DNA of 64,000 nt from Corynebacterium sp. 13CS0277 (lineage in GTDB: Bacteria; Actinomycetota; Actinomycetes; Mycobacteriales; Mycobacteriaceae), in NCBI RefSeq assembly GCF_002994655.1, contig NZ_PPDL01000016.1, positions 24,463 through 88,462 of the forward strand. Direction: 5' to 3'. The notes under the pieces are model-generated. The model was not told where the DNA came from, made no database searches, and saw nothing but the letters and a program-made list of their open reading frames with translations. The position numbers were made by a program, and so were the translations under genes. The stretch's first letter is position 1. The number at the start of each line of letters is the position of its first letter. Positions 9,729 through 18,267 of the stretch are shown piece after piece.

Positions 9729-10838
9729 CTACAGGTCGCCTTCCACGCCGTGAACGAACTCTGCGAACCCGGGAAGAGTGAAGGCAAGACACCCACGGGC
9801 GGGGGATTCCACGAGGCCCTTGTCGATGAGTCGCTGGCGCGTCACACCGAGCGCGGTCGTGGCGGTACTCAAGTTCGCCGCAAGATCCCGCACTCGCACC
9901 CACGGCTCCCCCGACACCGCCAGCGCCATCGCCAGCGCCCCCAGCATGTCGCGCTCATCATCTGACGCTTCGCTCCAGCACGCGCGGAAGAAGTCGTGAC
10001 GTGCCGCGTCGAACGCAACCCGGCCGGCCTGCACATCGTCACGCGTGATGGTCGCGCCACCGGCACAGGTGGCGGCTGTCCACACCTCCTCACCAAGCAG
10101 GTGCAGGAAAGGAGGGAATCCGCCACAGACCTGCACCGCCTCATCCAGGGCGTCGTCCGACCAGCCAACGTTCCAACGCGCCGCCGGCTGCAACAACACG
10201 TCCCGGGCATGCGCGTCATCGAGGTAGGCGATCTCGTCGTACTGGAAGCGCTCCGCGTACGGAGCAACCTCAGTGACCACATCCAGCGCACAAGACAGTC
10301 CCGCGCAGAAGATCCCGAGGGGAAGGTCCGGGTGTTCCGACTGGATGAGCTGCACCGCCGTCGCGAAGGCCGCAAGGCCTTCGGCATCCGCGTGGTGAAC
10401 GTCGTCAACGAAGACGATCACACCTGCCGCCCCCGCCCCTGTCGCCGCACGCGCAGCCGACACGAAGAGATCCTTCACCGTACGGCTGCGCGAACGGCCC
10501 GGCCCGCTAGATGCACGAGCCCCACGGTTCACCGGTGCGGGGCCACCATCCGCAGGGCTCAGCGCCTCCGCCAGCTGGACCACGAGATCCGCTTCTCCCG
10601 CCTGAACCCAGGCAGTCACAAAGTTCATCTCCTCCGCAGTCTCCTGCAGGGCCATAAGCACGGAGGTCTTGCCCACACCACGAGGCCCCAGGAAGAACTG
10701 CGGCCGCAGGCTCGGCGCTCCCGCCGCAATGAAGCTCATCTCTTTCCGGGCGCGATCCAGCTCGGACGCACGACCAACAATGGTGGCCGTCGCACGCCCC
10801 GGCGTGTACGGGCTTCGGCCTGTGGCAACACCTGACAT
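9729..10838 (-). CDS. Orphan AAA-type ATPase with C-terminal winged helix
   Basis: The protein has 369 residues. ATIVGRASELDRA near residue 18 is the start typical of AAA_16/ORC-like ATPases. Walker A is FLGPRGVGKTSVLMAL (residues ~48-63). Walker B is GVIVFVDDVHHADAEGL (~137-153). A sensor-like IFCAGL and a lid helix follow, and the last 70 residues (DMLGALAMALA...VTRQRLIDKGLVES) look like a winged helix. The ATG at 10838 has GGAGGAAG directly upstream. A possible promoter at 10996-11025 would give a long leader. There is no partner gene on the same strand close enough to define a system. It could act in DNA transactions or signalling; the function is unknown. Confidence 0.75.
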   Translation of the reverse strand: MSGVATGRSPYTPGRATATIVGRASELDRARKEMSFIAAGAPSLRPQFFLGPRGVGKTSVLMALQETAEEMNFVTAWVQAGEADLVVQLAEALSPADGGPAPVNRGARASSGPGRSRSRTVKDLFVSAARAATGAGAAGVIVFVDDVHHADAEGLAAFATAVQLIQSEHPDLPLGIFCAGLSCALDVVTEVAPYAERFQYDEIAYLDDAHARDVLLQPAARWNVGWSDDALDEAVQVCGGFPPFLHLLGEEVWTAATCAGGATITRDDVQAGRVAFDAARHDFFRACWSEASDDERDMLGALAMALAVSGEPWVRVRDLAANLSTATTALGVTRQRLIDKGLVESPARGCLAFTLPGFAEFVHGVEGDL

Positions 10839-11144
10839 TTCTTCCTCCCCGATCCTGGTTGGTGGACGTCAGCGATCTCTCTTCACCGATCGCACGTCAG
10901 CCTCACCACGTCATTGTTCCACACATTGCTCGAGTGTCTGCCGCTCTATAGGCGGCGGCGATTGAGACTGGGCTGCTGATCACACATACTCACCACCTGT
11001 ATTGCCACAGGACATACAGTGTCAAGCTCCACGATGGGGTGCACCGCATCCCCACATGAGACGCGGCGAATTCATCCACACACTAGACCACATCCCGCGT
11101 GTATGAGTGATGGCAGTACAGGACCATCATGTTCGACGATGGAC
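10839..11144. other. Upstream region of the AAA ATPase gene
   Basis: No gene seen. It holds the putative promoter at 10996-11025 and two direct copies of ACGTCAGC about 30 bp apart (10865-10910), possibly regulator sites. Confidence 0.5.
10996..11025 (-). promoter_or_regulatory. Putative promoter of the AAA ATPase gene
   Basis: On the minus strand TTGACA (11025-11020) and TACAGG (11001-10996) are 18 bp apart. The expected transcript would start near 10988 and have a leader of about 150 nt. Confidence 0.45.
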
Positions 11145-11576
11145 TTAAGACTCTTCACTCAGTAGCTCCACCACGGGCAGCGCGGACCCTAAGACCACCA
11201 GCAACACAATGCCGAGCGACAACCCCAGCAGGCCCATGCAGCAGGCAATCAGGTAGCCCATCATCCCGCATACCAACGTCGACCAGACAACCTTGCGCAT
11301 CGGTTCCTCTGCACACGCAGCATCCAGCGCGACGCCCACGACCCCACAGATCGCACCCAGCACCAACACCGCCACAGCCACAGGAGGGTGCGGCACCTCA
11401 GCCCACAGGTAGGACCGGTGGACGCCACCCTCGGTGAGGGTCCACGCCAGGGACACCGCGGCCGCTGTGATCCCCACCCACGGGGCCACCAGGAGGGTGC
11501 GGCGCGCGCGGGGGTGCTGGAGCGCCCACAGGCGGAGGCGGGACGGGGGAGTGATCTCGGGGTATTCCAACCACAT
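11145..11576 (-). CDS. Small membrane protein, unknown function
   Basis: About 143 residues from the ATG at 11576 (MWLEYPEITPPSRLRLW); the frame is open to 11747, but the upstream part is Arg/Cys-rich and looks non-coding. Four hydrophobic segments: TLLVAPWVGITAAAVSLAW, VAVAVLVLGAICGVVGVAL, VVWSTLVCGMMGYLIACCM and LLGLSLGIVLLVVLGSALP. No domain is recognised. No clear Shine-Dalgarno sequence or -10 box supports the start, so it is uncertain. It stands alone, upstream of the AAA ATPase gene on the same strand with a gap of about 300 bp. Confidence 0.55.
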   Translation of the reverse strand: MWLEYPEITPPSRLRLWALQHPRARRTLLVAPWVGITAAAVSLAWTLTEGGVHRSYLWAEVPHPPVAVAVLVLGAICGVVGVALDAACAEEPMRKVVWSTLVCGMMGYLIACCMGLLGLSLGIVLLVVLGSALPVVELLSEES

Positions 11577-12137
11577 GCCCGCCAGACTGCCAGCTGTGGG
11601 CACCACTGTCCACCACAGCCCAGATCGCTCCCCCGCACGCACCCTGGCACACGCCGATGCGCGGCACGCGAGACCTCCCGACGGACGCCCGTGCGCCCCA
11701 CATTCGCATCGCCCGGCGCGCCCGCGCAGTGGGAACGACCGGCTCATAGCGCGAGCTCAAGGCGAGCACGTCGACCGGCTCAGTCCTCTTTGGGCGTGAG
11801 GGAAGGGGTGCGGCACCTCCGGGCGTGCCCGCCACAGTCCGCCTCTTCGGCACGATCGCAACGTGCCACGCTTGGCGCCCTCGCCGGCCTTGCCGACTCA
11901 TGTGGTCGCATGCTTGTCGGCGTTCACTCGACGCCTCGGCGCCTCGCCATGCGGCTGCAGGGCGACTCTCGGCGCGGATGTTTCACGTGAAACATCGCCG
12001 CAGCTTCACCTTCGTGGTTACCGCTAATTCCCGCACCCCCATGCGCCGGTGTCACGTTCGCCGGCATCGCGACATCCTGGCGTCGCGACTGCCCCACCCT
12101 GCCACGCACGCGCACGAGGCGGGGCGGGGTGGGTATG
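11577..12137. other. Intergenic region with the outermost parS
   Basis: No supportable gene. It contains a perfect parS at 11979-11994. Open frames on both strands lack support. Confidence 0.5.
11979..11994. other. parS site (perfect)
   Basis: TGTTTCACGTGAAACA matches the ParB site consensus 16/16. It is the leftmost of ten sites in the window and lies about 38 kb from dnaA. Confidence 0.92.
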
Positions 12138-12172
12138 AAAAAACCCGCCGGGGGCAGGTGCCCTCCGGCGGG
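12138..12172 (-). terminator. Intrinsic terminator of the symporter gene
   Basis: Read on the minus strand: CCCGCCGGAGGGC, loop ACCT, GCCCCCGGCGGG, then a run of six T (12143-12138). A complete intrinsic terminator about 40 nt after the stop. Confidence 0.85.
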
Positions 12173-12209
12173 GAGAAGAGCCACACATTCAGTGCGGCAG
12201 AGCGTCACG

Positions 12210-13463
12210 CTAGGTGGTGACGGTGGTGTCCACGTCTTCCTCAATGGGCTCAATCTCGTAGCCCATCGGCGGCTCCTCAAGCTCCGCGCGGCTGATCTGA
12301 CCCTTGGTCAGCTTGTTCACCACGAGAGCAATTGCACCGTCGCCGGTGACGTTGCAGGCGGTACCGAAGGAGTCAATCGCAATGTAGGCGGCGATCATGA
12401 GGGCCACCATGTCGTCGGTGAAGCCCAGGTTCGCGGCCAGCAGACCCGTGGCCGCCATGATGGCGCCACCGGGCACGCCCGGTGCCGCCACCATCGTCAC
12501 GCCCAGCATGAGGATGAAGCCGAGCGCCATACCGAAGGACAGCGGCTGGTCGGTCATGTACATGATGGCGAAAGCGAACAGGGCAATCTTCATCATGGAG
12601 CCGGACAGGTGCGTCGTCGCACACAGGGGGATCGTGAAGCCCGCAACGGTGGGGGACACGCCGTTCTTCTTGGCGCACTCGTAGGTCACCGGGATGGACG
12701 CCGCCGAGGAGCTCGTGCCGAGTGCGGTGACGTAGGCGGGCAGCATGTTCTTCAGCGCGGTCAGCGGGTTCCGGCCGGCAATCGAGCCCGCCAGGAGGAA
12801 CTGGATCGCCAGCAGCACCACCGTCATCACGACGGCCACGAGGAGCACCTTCGCGAAGGCCGACAGCGTGTCGGTGAGGTTGCCGTTCATGCCCATCGAC
12901 AGGAACATGCCGTAGATGAACAGCGGCAGCAGCGGGATGATGAACTTCGCAATGACGCGCATGATGACACGCTCCAGATCGCGCACACCCGCGTACAGGG
13001 TGTCGGACTTCACCGACGTCATCGCCACACCAATGGTGAACGCCAGCAGCAGTGCCGTCATCACACCCATCGGCGGCGGCATCTCAATGTTGAAGTAGGG
13101 GCTCAGCGCGCCGTTATCAACATCCTTCGCGATGACCATGTCCTGGCCGGCGAGCAGCTTCGGGTACAGCAGGCGGGCCGCACCGAAGGCCAGCAGGCCG
13201 GAGAAAATCGTCGAGGCGTACGCGATGCCCGTCGTGACGGCGAGCCACTTGCCGGCACCCCGGCCAAGGCCGGCGATCGCGGGAGTAATCAGGGCAAAGA
13301 TCAGCACTGGGATGAAGAATCCCAGGAAGTTGCCGAAGAAGCTGTTGAAGGTGACGAAGACTCGGGCGAGGTTCTCCGGGAAGAACAGGGAGGAGATGAT
13401 GCCGAGGATGATCGCCACCACAATCTTGAACAGCAACGAACCGGTGAGACGTTTCACGTCCAT
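12210..13463 (-). CDS. Dicarboxylate/amino acid:cation symporter (DAACS family)
   Basis: The protein has 417 residues, normal for the family. It would import dicarboxylates or acidic amino acids with Na+ or H+. The N-terminal helices include ILGIISSLFFPENLARVFVTF. The substrate-binding core is visible: the serine-rich hairpin TALGTSSSAASIPVT (HP1), then MMKIALFAF, the HP2 region APGVPGGAIM, and a final helix with IDSFGTACNVTGDG, equivalent to the NxxGD substrate/cation motif. The ATG at 13463 gives MDVKRLTGSLLFKI; GAGA stands at Shine-Dalgarno distance. C. glutamicum has a similar gene beside its trp operon. The substrate (serine/threonine, glutamate or succinate) cannot be decided from sequence. 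Confidence 0.9.
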   Translation of the reverse strand: MDVKRLTGSLLFKIVVAIILGIISSLFFPENLARVFVTFNSFFGNFLGFFIPVLIFALITPAIAGLGRGAGKWLAVTTGIAYASTIFSGLLAFGAARLLYPKLLAGQDMVIAKDVDNGALSPYFNIEMPPPMGVMTALLLAFTIGVAMTSVKSDTLYAGVRDLERVIMRVIAKFIIPLLPLFIYGMFLSMGMNGNLTDTLSAFAKVLLVAVVMTVVLLAIQFLLAGSIAGRNPLTALKNMLPAYVTALGTSSSAASIPVTYECAKKNGVSPTVAGFTIPLCATTHLSGSMMKIALFAFAIMYMTDQPLSFGMALGFILMLGVTMVAAPGVPGGAIMAATGLLAANLGFTDDMVALMIAAYIAIDSFGTACNVTGDGAIALVVNKLTKGQISRAELEEPPMGYEIEPIEEDVDTTVTT

Positions 13464-14015
13464 GGTTGTTCTCTTTCGTGTGGGTAGCGGTGGGGACAAC
13501 AACCGGCGGATGCCGGGGCAGGGGTCACGCACCGCCCCAGCACGGGTGGTGGCAACCCAGCGCCCCACACACCCACCCCAGCGGCACCACCCACGCGCAC
13601 TGACGCGCACGTGGCGGCCACGCGGAAGACTAGGTCACGCGGGGACACTCCCAGCGACCACGCACACCACACATCCACACAGACGTCTGATGTCGTCGGT
13701 CGCCTGTGTGTAGCGTACCGGACTGATAAGAAAACATCGCCCCAGGTGGCACCCACAAACCCCACCCCCAAGCCCCGCCGCCGGGTGCGGGGGCTCTCAG
13801 GGGGCACACATCGGCCCCTCAGCCAGCGCACACGTGCCGCACATCTGCTGCGTGTCACCACGCTGCTTCCACACGCCCGCGCCTCACGGGCGGGAAGGTG
13901 GGCCACCAGGTGTCGGGACCCACTCGACGCACTGTGGGTGCCCGCGCGTCGGGCTCCACGGCAAAGGTTGCGGACCTCCCGGGCACCATTTGACCCGGGG
14001 TTTAGACTGGCCAGT
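13464..14015. other. Divergent promoter region, symporter / SdpI gene
   Basis: No gene seen. It carries the -10 box TAGACT (14003-14008) for the SdpI gene. No convincing promoter for the symporter gene was found. Confidence 0.5.
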
Positions 14016-14711
14016 ATGACTATTTTGGCCTCTGTGTTGTTGGTGCTCGCCGCAATCCAGCTCGTCGTCGGCATCCTCGCCTGGACCGGCAAACTCCCCG
14101 GCAACAACATCATCGGCATCCGCATCCCGGAGGCCCGCTCCTCCGAGGAGATGTGGGTCCTGACTCACCGCATCGCCGGCCCGCTGTGGACCGCCGCCGG
14201 CGTGGCCCTGCTCTTCGCCGGCGTCCTCGGGTTCACCGCCCGGGGCTGGATGCTGCTGCTCGTCATGGTGGGTGTGCTCGCCTGGCTGGTGTTCGTCGGT
14301 ATGGGTGCCGGCATGGCCGCCAACGCGGTGGCGCTCATTGACGCCTCGGAGAAGAACAAGCCTTCCACCACCCCGGCGGAGCAGGCCCCGAGTGCCGAGA
14401 CTCCCGCGGATGCCGCCGACGCGGCGCCCAAGGTGTCGGTGGACAACGCCGCCCTGCTGGCCGCCGCAGCGCACCTGCAGGCACCCGCCGGCATGGACAC
14501 CGGTGTGGAGATGTGCACCCCGGCTGGCTGCACCCCGGCCGACACCGCTGCCGGCGCCTGCGAGGAGGACGATCCCTCCAAGGATTGCGGCGTGACCGGC
14601 GGCTGCGGGTCCTGCGCCCTCAACGGCTCCTGCGAGGGCGGCGACGCCGCCTTCGCCGCGAAGGGCGTGGACCTCGACGCCCTGCAGCGCGCAGCCACCC
14701 AGCAGGACTAG
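14016..14711 (+). CDS. SdpI-family membrane protein with Cys-rich tail
   Basis: The protein has 231 residues. Three helices occupy residues ~1-110: TILASVLLVLAAIQLVVGIL, IAGPLWTAAGVALLFAGVL, MLLLVMVGVLAWLVFVGMG. The motif NNIIGIRIPEARSSEEMW after helix 1 is the SdpI signature (GIRTP..RxSEExW), seen in immunity proteins against SdpC-type toxins. Residues 111-150 are a Pro/Ala/Glu linker. The tail (~155-215) has eight cysteines in CTPAGC, GACEEDD, KDCGVTGGCGSCALNGSC, which is unusual for the family and suggests a metal or redox site. TAGACT (14003-14008) lies 7 nt before the ATG, so the mRNA is probably leaderless. An intrinsic terminator follows. Confidence 0.8.
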   Translation: MTILASVLLVLAAIQLVVGILAWTGKLPGNNIIGIRIPEARSSEEMWVLTHRIAGPLWTAAGVALLFAGVLGFTARGWMLLLVMVGVLAWLVFVGMGAGMAANAVALIDASEKNKPSTTPAEQAPSAETPADAADAAPKVSVDNAALLAAAAHLQAPAGMDTGVEMCTPAGCTPADTAAGACEEDDPSKDCGVTGGCGSCALNGSCEGGDAAFAAKGVDLDALQRAATQQD

Positions 14712-15019
14712 CCACCGCGCGGGGCACCACCCCGCACGACCGCAATCTGCTCGCGGCCATCTCCCGCCTGCCCCACCGTCAGCCCACCAGGGCCGGACAG
14801 GGGCAGGCGGTTTTTTCTTTGCTCGCACTGGGCGCCAGCGGGCGTGGGGAGGGTTACGCTGGTGGGGGAGAGCGCGCCGCCTGCGTGGTTGTGTGCGTGT
14901 TCTTTCTTCCTCTCCCATCTTTTCTTTGTTGTTTCTTTCTTTGTCTTGTCGTTCGTGTCGTCTGTGGTGTTCCCCGGCGCGGGCGTCAACATCCCCGTCC
15001 CACCGGCGCTGGAGGCCCC
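14712..15019. other. Intergenic region with terminator and pyrimidine tract
   Basis: No gene seen. It contains the terminator at 14764-14816 and a T/C-rich tract (about 14897-14960) upstream of the Nudix gene. Confidence 0.6.
14764..14816 (+). terminator. Intrinsic terminator after the SdpI gene
   Basis: CCGCCTGCCCC (14764-14774) pairs perfectly with GGGGCAGGCGG (14800-14810), followed by six T. Confidence 0.85.
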
Positions 15020-15553
15020 ATGGCAACGCCACCATTCATCACTGATCTGCGCACCCGCATCGGCCACGACCTGCTGTGGCTGCCCGGGGTCACAGCACTC
15101 GTGTTCCGTCAGGGCGAAAGCGGCCCCGAGCTGCTGCTCGTGCAGCGGGCCGACGATGGCTCCTTCACCCCGATCACGGGCATCCCGGACCCCGGGGAAC
15201 AGCCCGATGAGGCGGCCCGCCGGGAGGCGCGGGAAGAAGCCTGCGTCGACATTGAGGTCACCCGGCTGCTCCGCGTGCAGGCAACCGACGAAGTGCAGTA
15301 CGGCAACGGGGACCGCTGCGTGTACATGGACACCGCCTTCGTCGCACGGCTCGTCGACCCGGCGCAACAGCCCGCCGTCGGCGACGACGAATCCACCGTG
15401 GCGCGTTTCGTCCCCGTGGACCAGTTGCCACCGATGAAGCCGCGCTTCGAAGCCCTCATCGCGCAGGCGTTGGCGGGGGATTCCCGGCCCGCCGGGTGGG
15501 GGCGGGATACGGCGGCGTGCCCCAAACCACACCAGCCGGGGACGATGGTGTAG
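15020..15553 (+). CDS. Nudix hydrolase
   Basis: The protein has 177 residues and hydrolyses some nucleoside-diphosphate-linked compound; the substrate is unknown. The Nudix box is GIPDPGEQPDEAARREAREEACVD (residues ~54-77): the G, E and REAREE metal ligands are present, with AC where TG is usual. GVTALVFRQGESGPELLLVQR is the preceding strand pair. The C-terminal ~25 residues (RPAGWGRDTAACPKPHQ) look disordered. The ATG at 15020 has GGAGG at 15011-15015. Its TAG stop codon forms the first three bases of the -10 box of the trp leader. It is probably transcribed separately from the trp operon. Confidence 0.85.
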   Translation: MATPPFITDLRTRIGHDLLWLPGVTALVFRQGESGPELLLVQRADDGSFTPITGIPDPGEQPDEAARREAREEACVDIEVTRLLRVQATDEVQYGNGDRCVYMDTAFVARLVDPAQQPAVGDDESTVARFVPVDQLPPMKPRFEALIAQALAGDSRPAGWGRDTAACPKPHQPGTMV

Positions 15554-15556
15554 AAT
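15551..15556 (+). promoter_or_regulatory. -10 box of the trp operon
   Basis: TAGAAT overlaps the TAG stop codon of the Nudix gene (15551-15553) and ends 8 nt before the trpL ATG, so the leader peptide would be translated from a leaderless mRNA. No clear -35 box is seen. Confidence 0.6.
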
Positions 15557-15564
15557 CCCAAACC

Positions 15565-15642
15565 ATGACTGCTCGACGAAACATCTGGTGGTGGCGCGCA
15601 CACAGTGCGGGCCGCCGACTGACCTGTTTCTCGGCACCCTGA
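15565..15642 (+). CDS. trpL: trp operon leader peptide
   Basis: A 25-residue peptide, MTARRNIWWWRAHSAGRRL and six more residues. Three consecutive Trp codons lie at 15586-15594, the sensor of a transcription attenuator: when charged tRNA-Trp is scarce the ribosome stalls there and the downstream terminator (15665-15706) is not formed. The ATG is 9 nt after the -10 TAGAAT, so there is essentially no 5' leader and no Shine-Dalgarno sequence. Runs of Arg codons flank the Trp codons. Length, triple Trp and position directly before a terminator and trpE make the call firm. Confidence 0.9.
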   Translation: MTARRNIWWWRAHSAGRRLTCFSAP

Positions 15643-15664
15643 CGCGCAGCAGCAGCGCGTACCG

Positions 15665-15706
15665 CCCGCAGATACACCCCACCCGGGGAGGTATCGGCGG
15701 GTTTTT
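15665..15706 (+). terminator. trp attenuator terminator
   Basis: CCCGC, A, GATAC (15665-15675) pairs with GTATC, G, GCGGG (15691-15701), followed by TTTTTCTT. A second CCCC/GGGG pairing lies inside the loop. It sits 22 nt after the trpL stop and 30 nt before trpE. Confidence 0.85.
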
Positions 15707-15735
15707 CTTATCTCAAGGCCCAGCCCGCACCCCCA

Positions 15736-17514
15736 GTGTCTGCCCCCACCGACCACAAAAGCCCCGAAGCGAAAGATTCCACCGCCGTGAGCTCACACCC
15801 CCAGGCGACGACGCCACCCACACACCCCGCCGACGACGCGCCCGCCGTGCAGGCGCATGTGGCCCGCCGTAGCGTGGCCTACCACGACGACGCCTCCGCA
15901 CTCTTCGCCCACCTCGGCGGCACCCGCGCCACCGACAGCGTGCTGCTCGAGTCCGCGGACATCGAATCGAAGGTGGGGCTGCAGTCCATGGCCGTGCTGG
16001 CCGGCTCCCTGCGGCTCACGTGTGAGGGCGACACCGTGACCCTTGAGCCGCTCACCGACAGTGGTGCCGTCGCCGCGCAGCGTGTGGCCGCGCAGTGCCA
16101 GCAGTACCTGCTGGAGTCTGACGACGCGGAGGCAGCACCTGGTGTGGTGCGTCTGCGGGTGCCGGCGGCGGATGCCACCGAGGAGCGGCAGCGCCTCCTG
16201 CAGGACTCGACGGTGCTGCCGCTACGGCTGCTGCAGCGGCACTCCGGGTATTCAGACGGCCTGCTGCCGCTGCTGGCGGGCGGCTTCGCGTTCGACTACC
16301 TCGGCACCTTCGAAACCCTCCCGGAGGTCGCGGCCGGGGTGAACACGTACCCGGATTACCAGTTCCTGCTCGCGGAGGTGGTGCTGCGCATCGACCACAC
16401 GGCGCGCACCGCGGAGCTTGTTGCCGTGAGCCTCGCGGGGGAGGAGGACGCCGCCGCAGTGGAGGCACGCCTCGACGAGTTGGCGGCCTGCATCGCGGAC
16501 TTCACCGCGCCGGCACTCGCGGATCCCGCGCCGCAGGGGGTGAATGTGGCGGCACTCAACCGGGCCGCACATGTTGCTAGCGGGAATAATACAGCCACCG
16601 CACCTGTATCATCCACAACCCTACAGGCGGTGGCGTCGCGGAGCGACGAATCCTTCCGCGCCACCGTCACCGAACTCCAAGGCAACATCGCCGCCGGCGA
16701 CATCTACCAAGTCGTGCCCGCCCGCAGCTTCACCATCGCCTGCCCCGACGCGTTCGCCGCCTACACCGCGCTCAAGCGCACCAACCCCAGCCCGTACATG
16801 TTCTACGTGCGCGGCATCGCGGGTGCCCGCGGGGAACGGCACGCCTACGAACTCTTCGGCGCCTCGCCCGAATCGAATCTCAAATACACCGAATCCACCC
16901 GCCAGGTAGAGCTGTACCCTATCGCCGGCACCCGGCCCCGCGGCCTGCACGCCGATGGCAGTGTGTACGACGAGCTCGACATCCGCCGCGAACTCGAACT
17001 CCGCACCGACGCCAAGGAAATCGCCGAGCACGTCATGCTCGTCGACCTCGCCCGCAACGACCTGGCGCGCGTCGCCACCCCCGCCACCCGACGGGTCGCA
17101 CAGTTGCTCCACGTGGACCGCTACTCCCGGGTCATGCACCTCATCAGCCGGGTCACCGCCCGCCTCGCGGACGACCTCGACAGCCTCGACGCCTACCGGG
17201 CGTGCATGAACATGGGCACCCTCACCGGGGCCCCGAAAATCCGGGCCACCGAACTGCTGCGCACCCACGAAGGCACCCGGCGCGGCTCCTACGGCGGTGC
17301 CGTCGGCTACCTGAACGGGGCAGGGGACATGGACACCTGCATCGTCATCCGCTCCGCCTTCGTGCGCGACGGCATCGCCGCCGTCCAGGCCGGCGCCGGC
17401 GTCGTCCGTGATTCCCAACCGCAGGCGGAAGCCGACGAAACCGTCCACAAAGCATTCGCAGTCCTCGGCGCCATTGCCGCCGCCAACCACACCGACGTTG
17501 AGGTCGTCCGATGA
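15736..17514 (+). CDS. trpE: Anthranilate synthase component I
   Basis: Converts chorismate to anthranilate with TrpG, the first step of tryptophan synthesis. 592 residues from the GTG at 15736; the GTG at 15787 (575 residues) is equally possible, because the first ~45 residues are disordered (Pro/Thr/Ala). The feedback motif is SVLLESADI (LLES) near residue 75, as in tryptophan-inhibited enzymes. The chorismate-binding domain has FRATVTELQGNIAAGDIYQV, PSPYMFYVRG, PIAGTRPRG, EHVMLVDLARNDLARV, GTLTGAPKIRA and RRGSYGGAVGYL. The stop overlaps the trpG start (ATGA). Regulation is by attenuation at trpL and by tryptophan feedback. Confidence 0.96.
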   Translation: MSAPTDHKSPEAKDSTAVSSHPQATTPPTHPADDAPAVQAHVARRSVAYHDDASALFAHLGGTRATDSVLLESADIESKVGLQSMAVLAGSLRLTCEGDTVTLEPLTDSGAVAAQRVAAQCQQYLLESDDAEAAPGVVRLRVPAADATEERQRLLQDSTVLPLRLLQRHSGYSDGLLPLLAGGFAFDYLGTFETLPEVAAGVNTYPDYQFLLAEVVLRIDHTARTAELVAVSLAGEEDAAAVEARLDELAACIADFTAPALADPAPQGVNVAALNRAAHVASGNNTATAPVSSTTLQAVASRSDESFRATVTELQGNIAAGDIYQVVPARSFTIACPDAFAAYTALKRTNPSPYMFYVRGIAGARGERHAYELFGASPESNLKYTESTRQVELYPIAGTRPRGLHADGSVYDELDIRRELELRTDAKEIAEHVMLVDLARNDLARVATPATRRVAQLLHVDRYSRVMHLISRVTARLADDLDSLDAYRACMNMGTLTGAPKIRATELLRTHEGTRRGSYGGAVGYLNGAGDMDTCIVIRSAFVRDGIAAVQAGAGVVRDSQPQAEADETVHKAFAVLGAIAAANHTDVEVVR

Positions 17515-18179
17515 ACACAGCCACCACCACGCCCACGCCCCAGGATGCCCGCCCGGTGCGGATCGCGCTCGTCGACAATGAGGATTCCTTCGTCTACAAC
17601 CTCGTCGACGCCTTCGCTGTCGCCGGCTACGACTGCACCGTGTTTCGTAACAGTGTCGACCCGGAGGTCATCTTCGCTACCGACCCCGATCTCATTGTGT
17701 TGTCCCCCGGACCCGGCCACCCGACCGAGGCGGGCAACATGATGACCATCCTCGACCGGGCGCTCGATCGCATCCCGGTGCTGGGGATCTGCCTCGGATT
17801 CCAAGCCCTCCTCGAGCACCACCACGGCACGGTGCGGGCCGTGGGCCCCGTCCACGGCATCAGCGACACGATGCTGCTCACCGACGAGGGTATCGCCTCC
17901 GGACTGTTCGACGGGCTCACCGTCGATGCCGGTCCGGACCTGCCGGGCAAGGTGGGCCGCCGGGTGCCGGTCGCCCGCTACCACTCGCTCGGCTGCACGG
18001 ATCTGCCTCAAGGTCTCGTCGGCTTCGGCACCTGCACCTCTCAGGCGGGGGAGGTCACCATGGCGGCCGCGACCACCAACGGCACAGCGCTGGGGTTGCA
18101 GTTCCACCCCGAGAGCGTGCTCACCCCCTCCGGGCCGCACATCATCACCCGCTGCGTCGACTACCTGCTCCACAGCTAA
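17511..18179 (+). CDS. trpG: Anthranilate synthase component II (glutamine amidotransferase)
   Basis: Supplies ammonia from glutamine to TrpE. 222 residues. The class I amidotransferase triad is visible: the nucleophile Cys in VLGICLGFQALLEHHHG, and His/Glu in LGLQFHPESVLTP. PGPGHPTEAG is the oxyanion-side motif. The ATG overlaps the trpE stop by four bases, indicating translational coupling. An 88-bp gap follows before trpD, with a pyrimidine-rich patch and a possible weak internal promoter. No phosphoribosyltransferase fusion is present, unlike enterobacterial TrpGD. Confidence 0.95.
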   Translation: MNTATTTPTPQDARPVRIALVDNEDSFVYNLVDAFAVAGYDCTVFRNSVDPEVIFATDPDLIVLSPGPGHPTEAGNMMTILDRALDRIPVLGICLGFQALLEHHHGTVRAVGPVHGISDTMLLTDEGIASGLFDGLTVDAGPDLPGKVGRRVPVARYHSLGCTDLPQGLVGFGTCTSQAGEVTMAAATTNGTALGLQFHPESVLTPSGPHIITRCVDYLLHS

Positions 18180-18267
18180 GGGCACGCGCCCGGCGCACAC
18201 ACCCCACCACTGGCATTCTTCTTTCTCCTTTGCTCGTACACCCCCCACACCTTGGATAGCTAGCACC

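Noticed and set aside
13450..13461. Half parS-like GTTTCACGT at the start of the symporter gene
   Set aside because: The second half-site is missing, so ParB binding is not expected.
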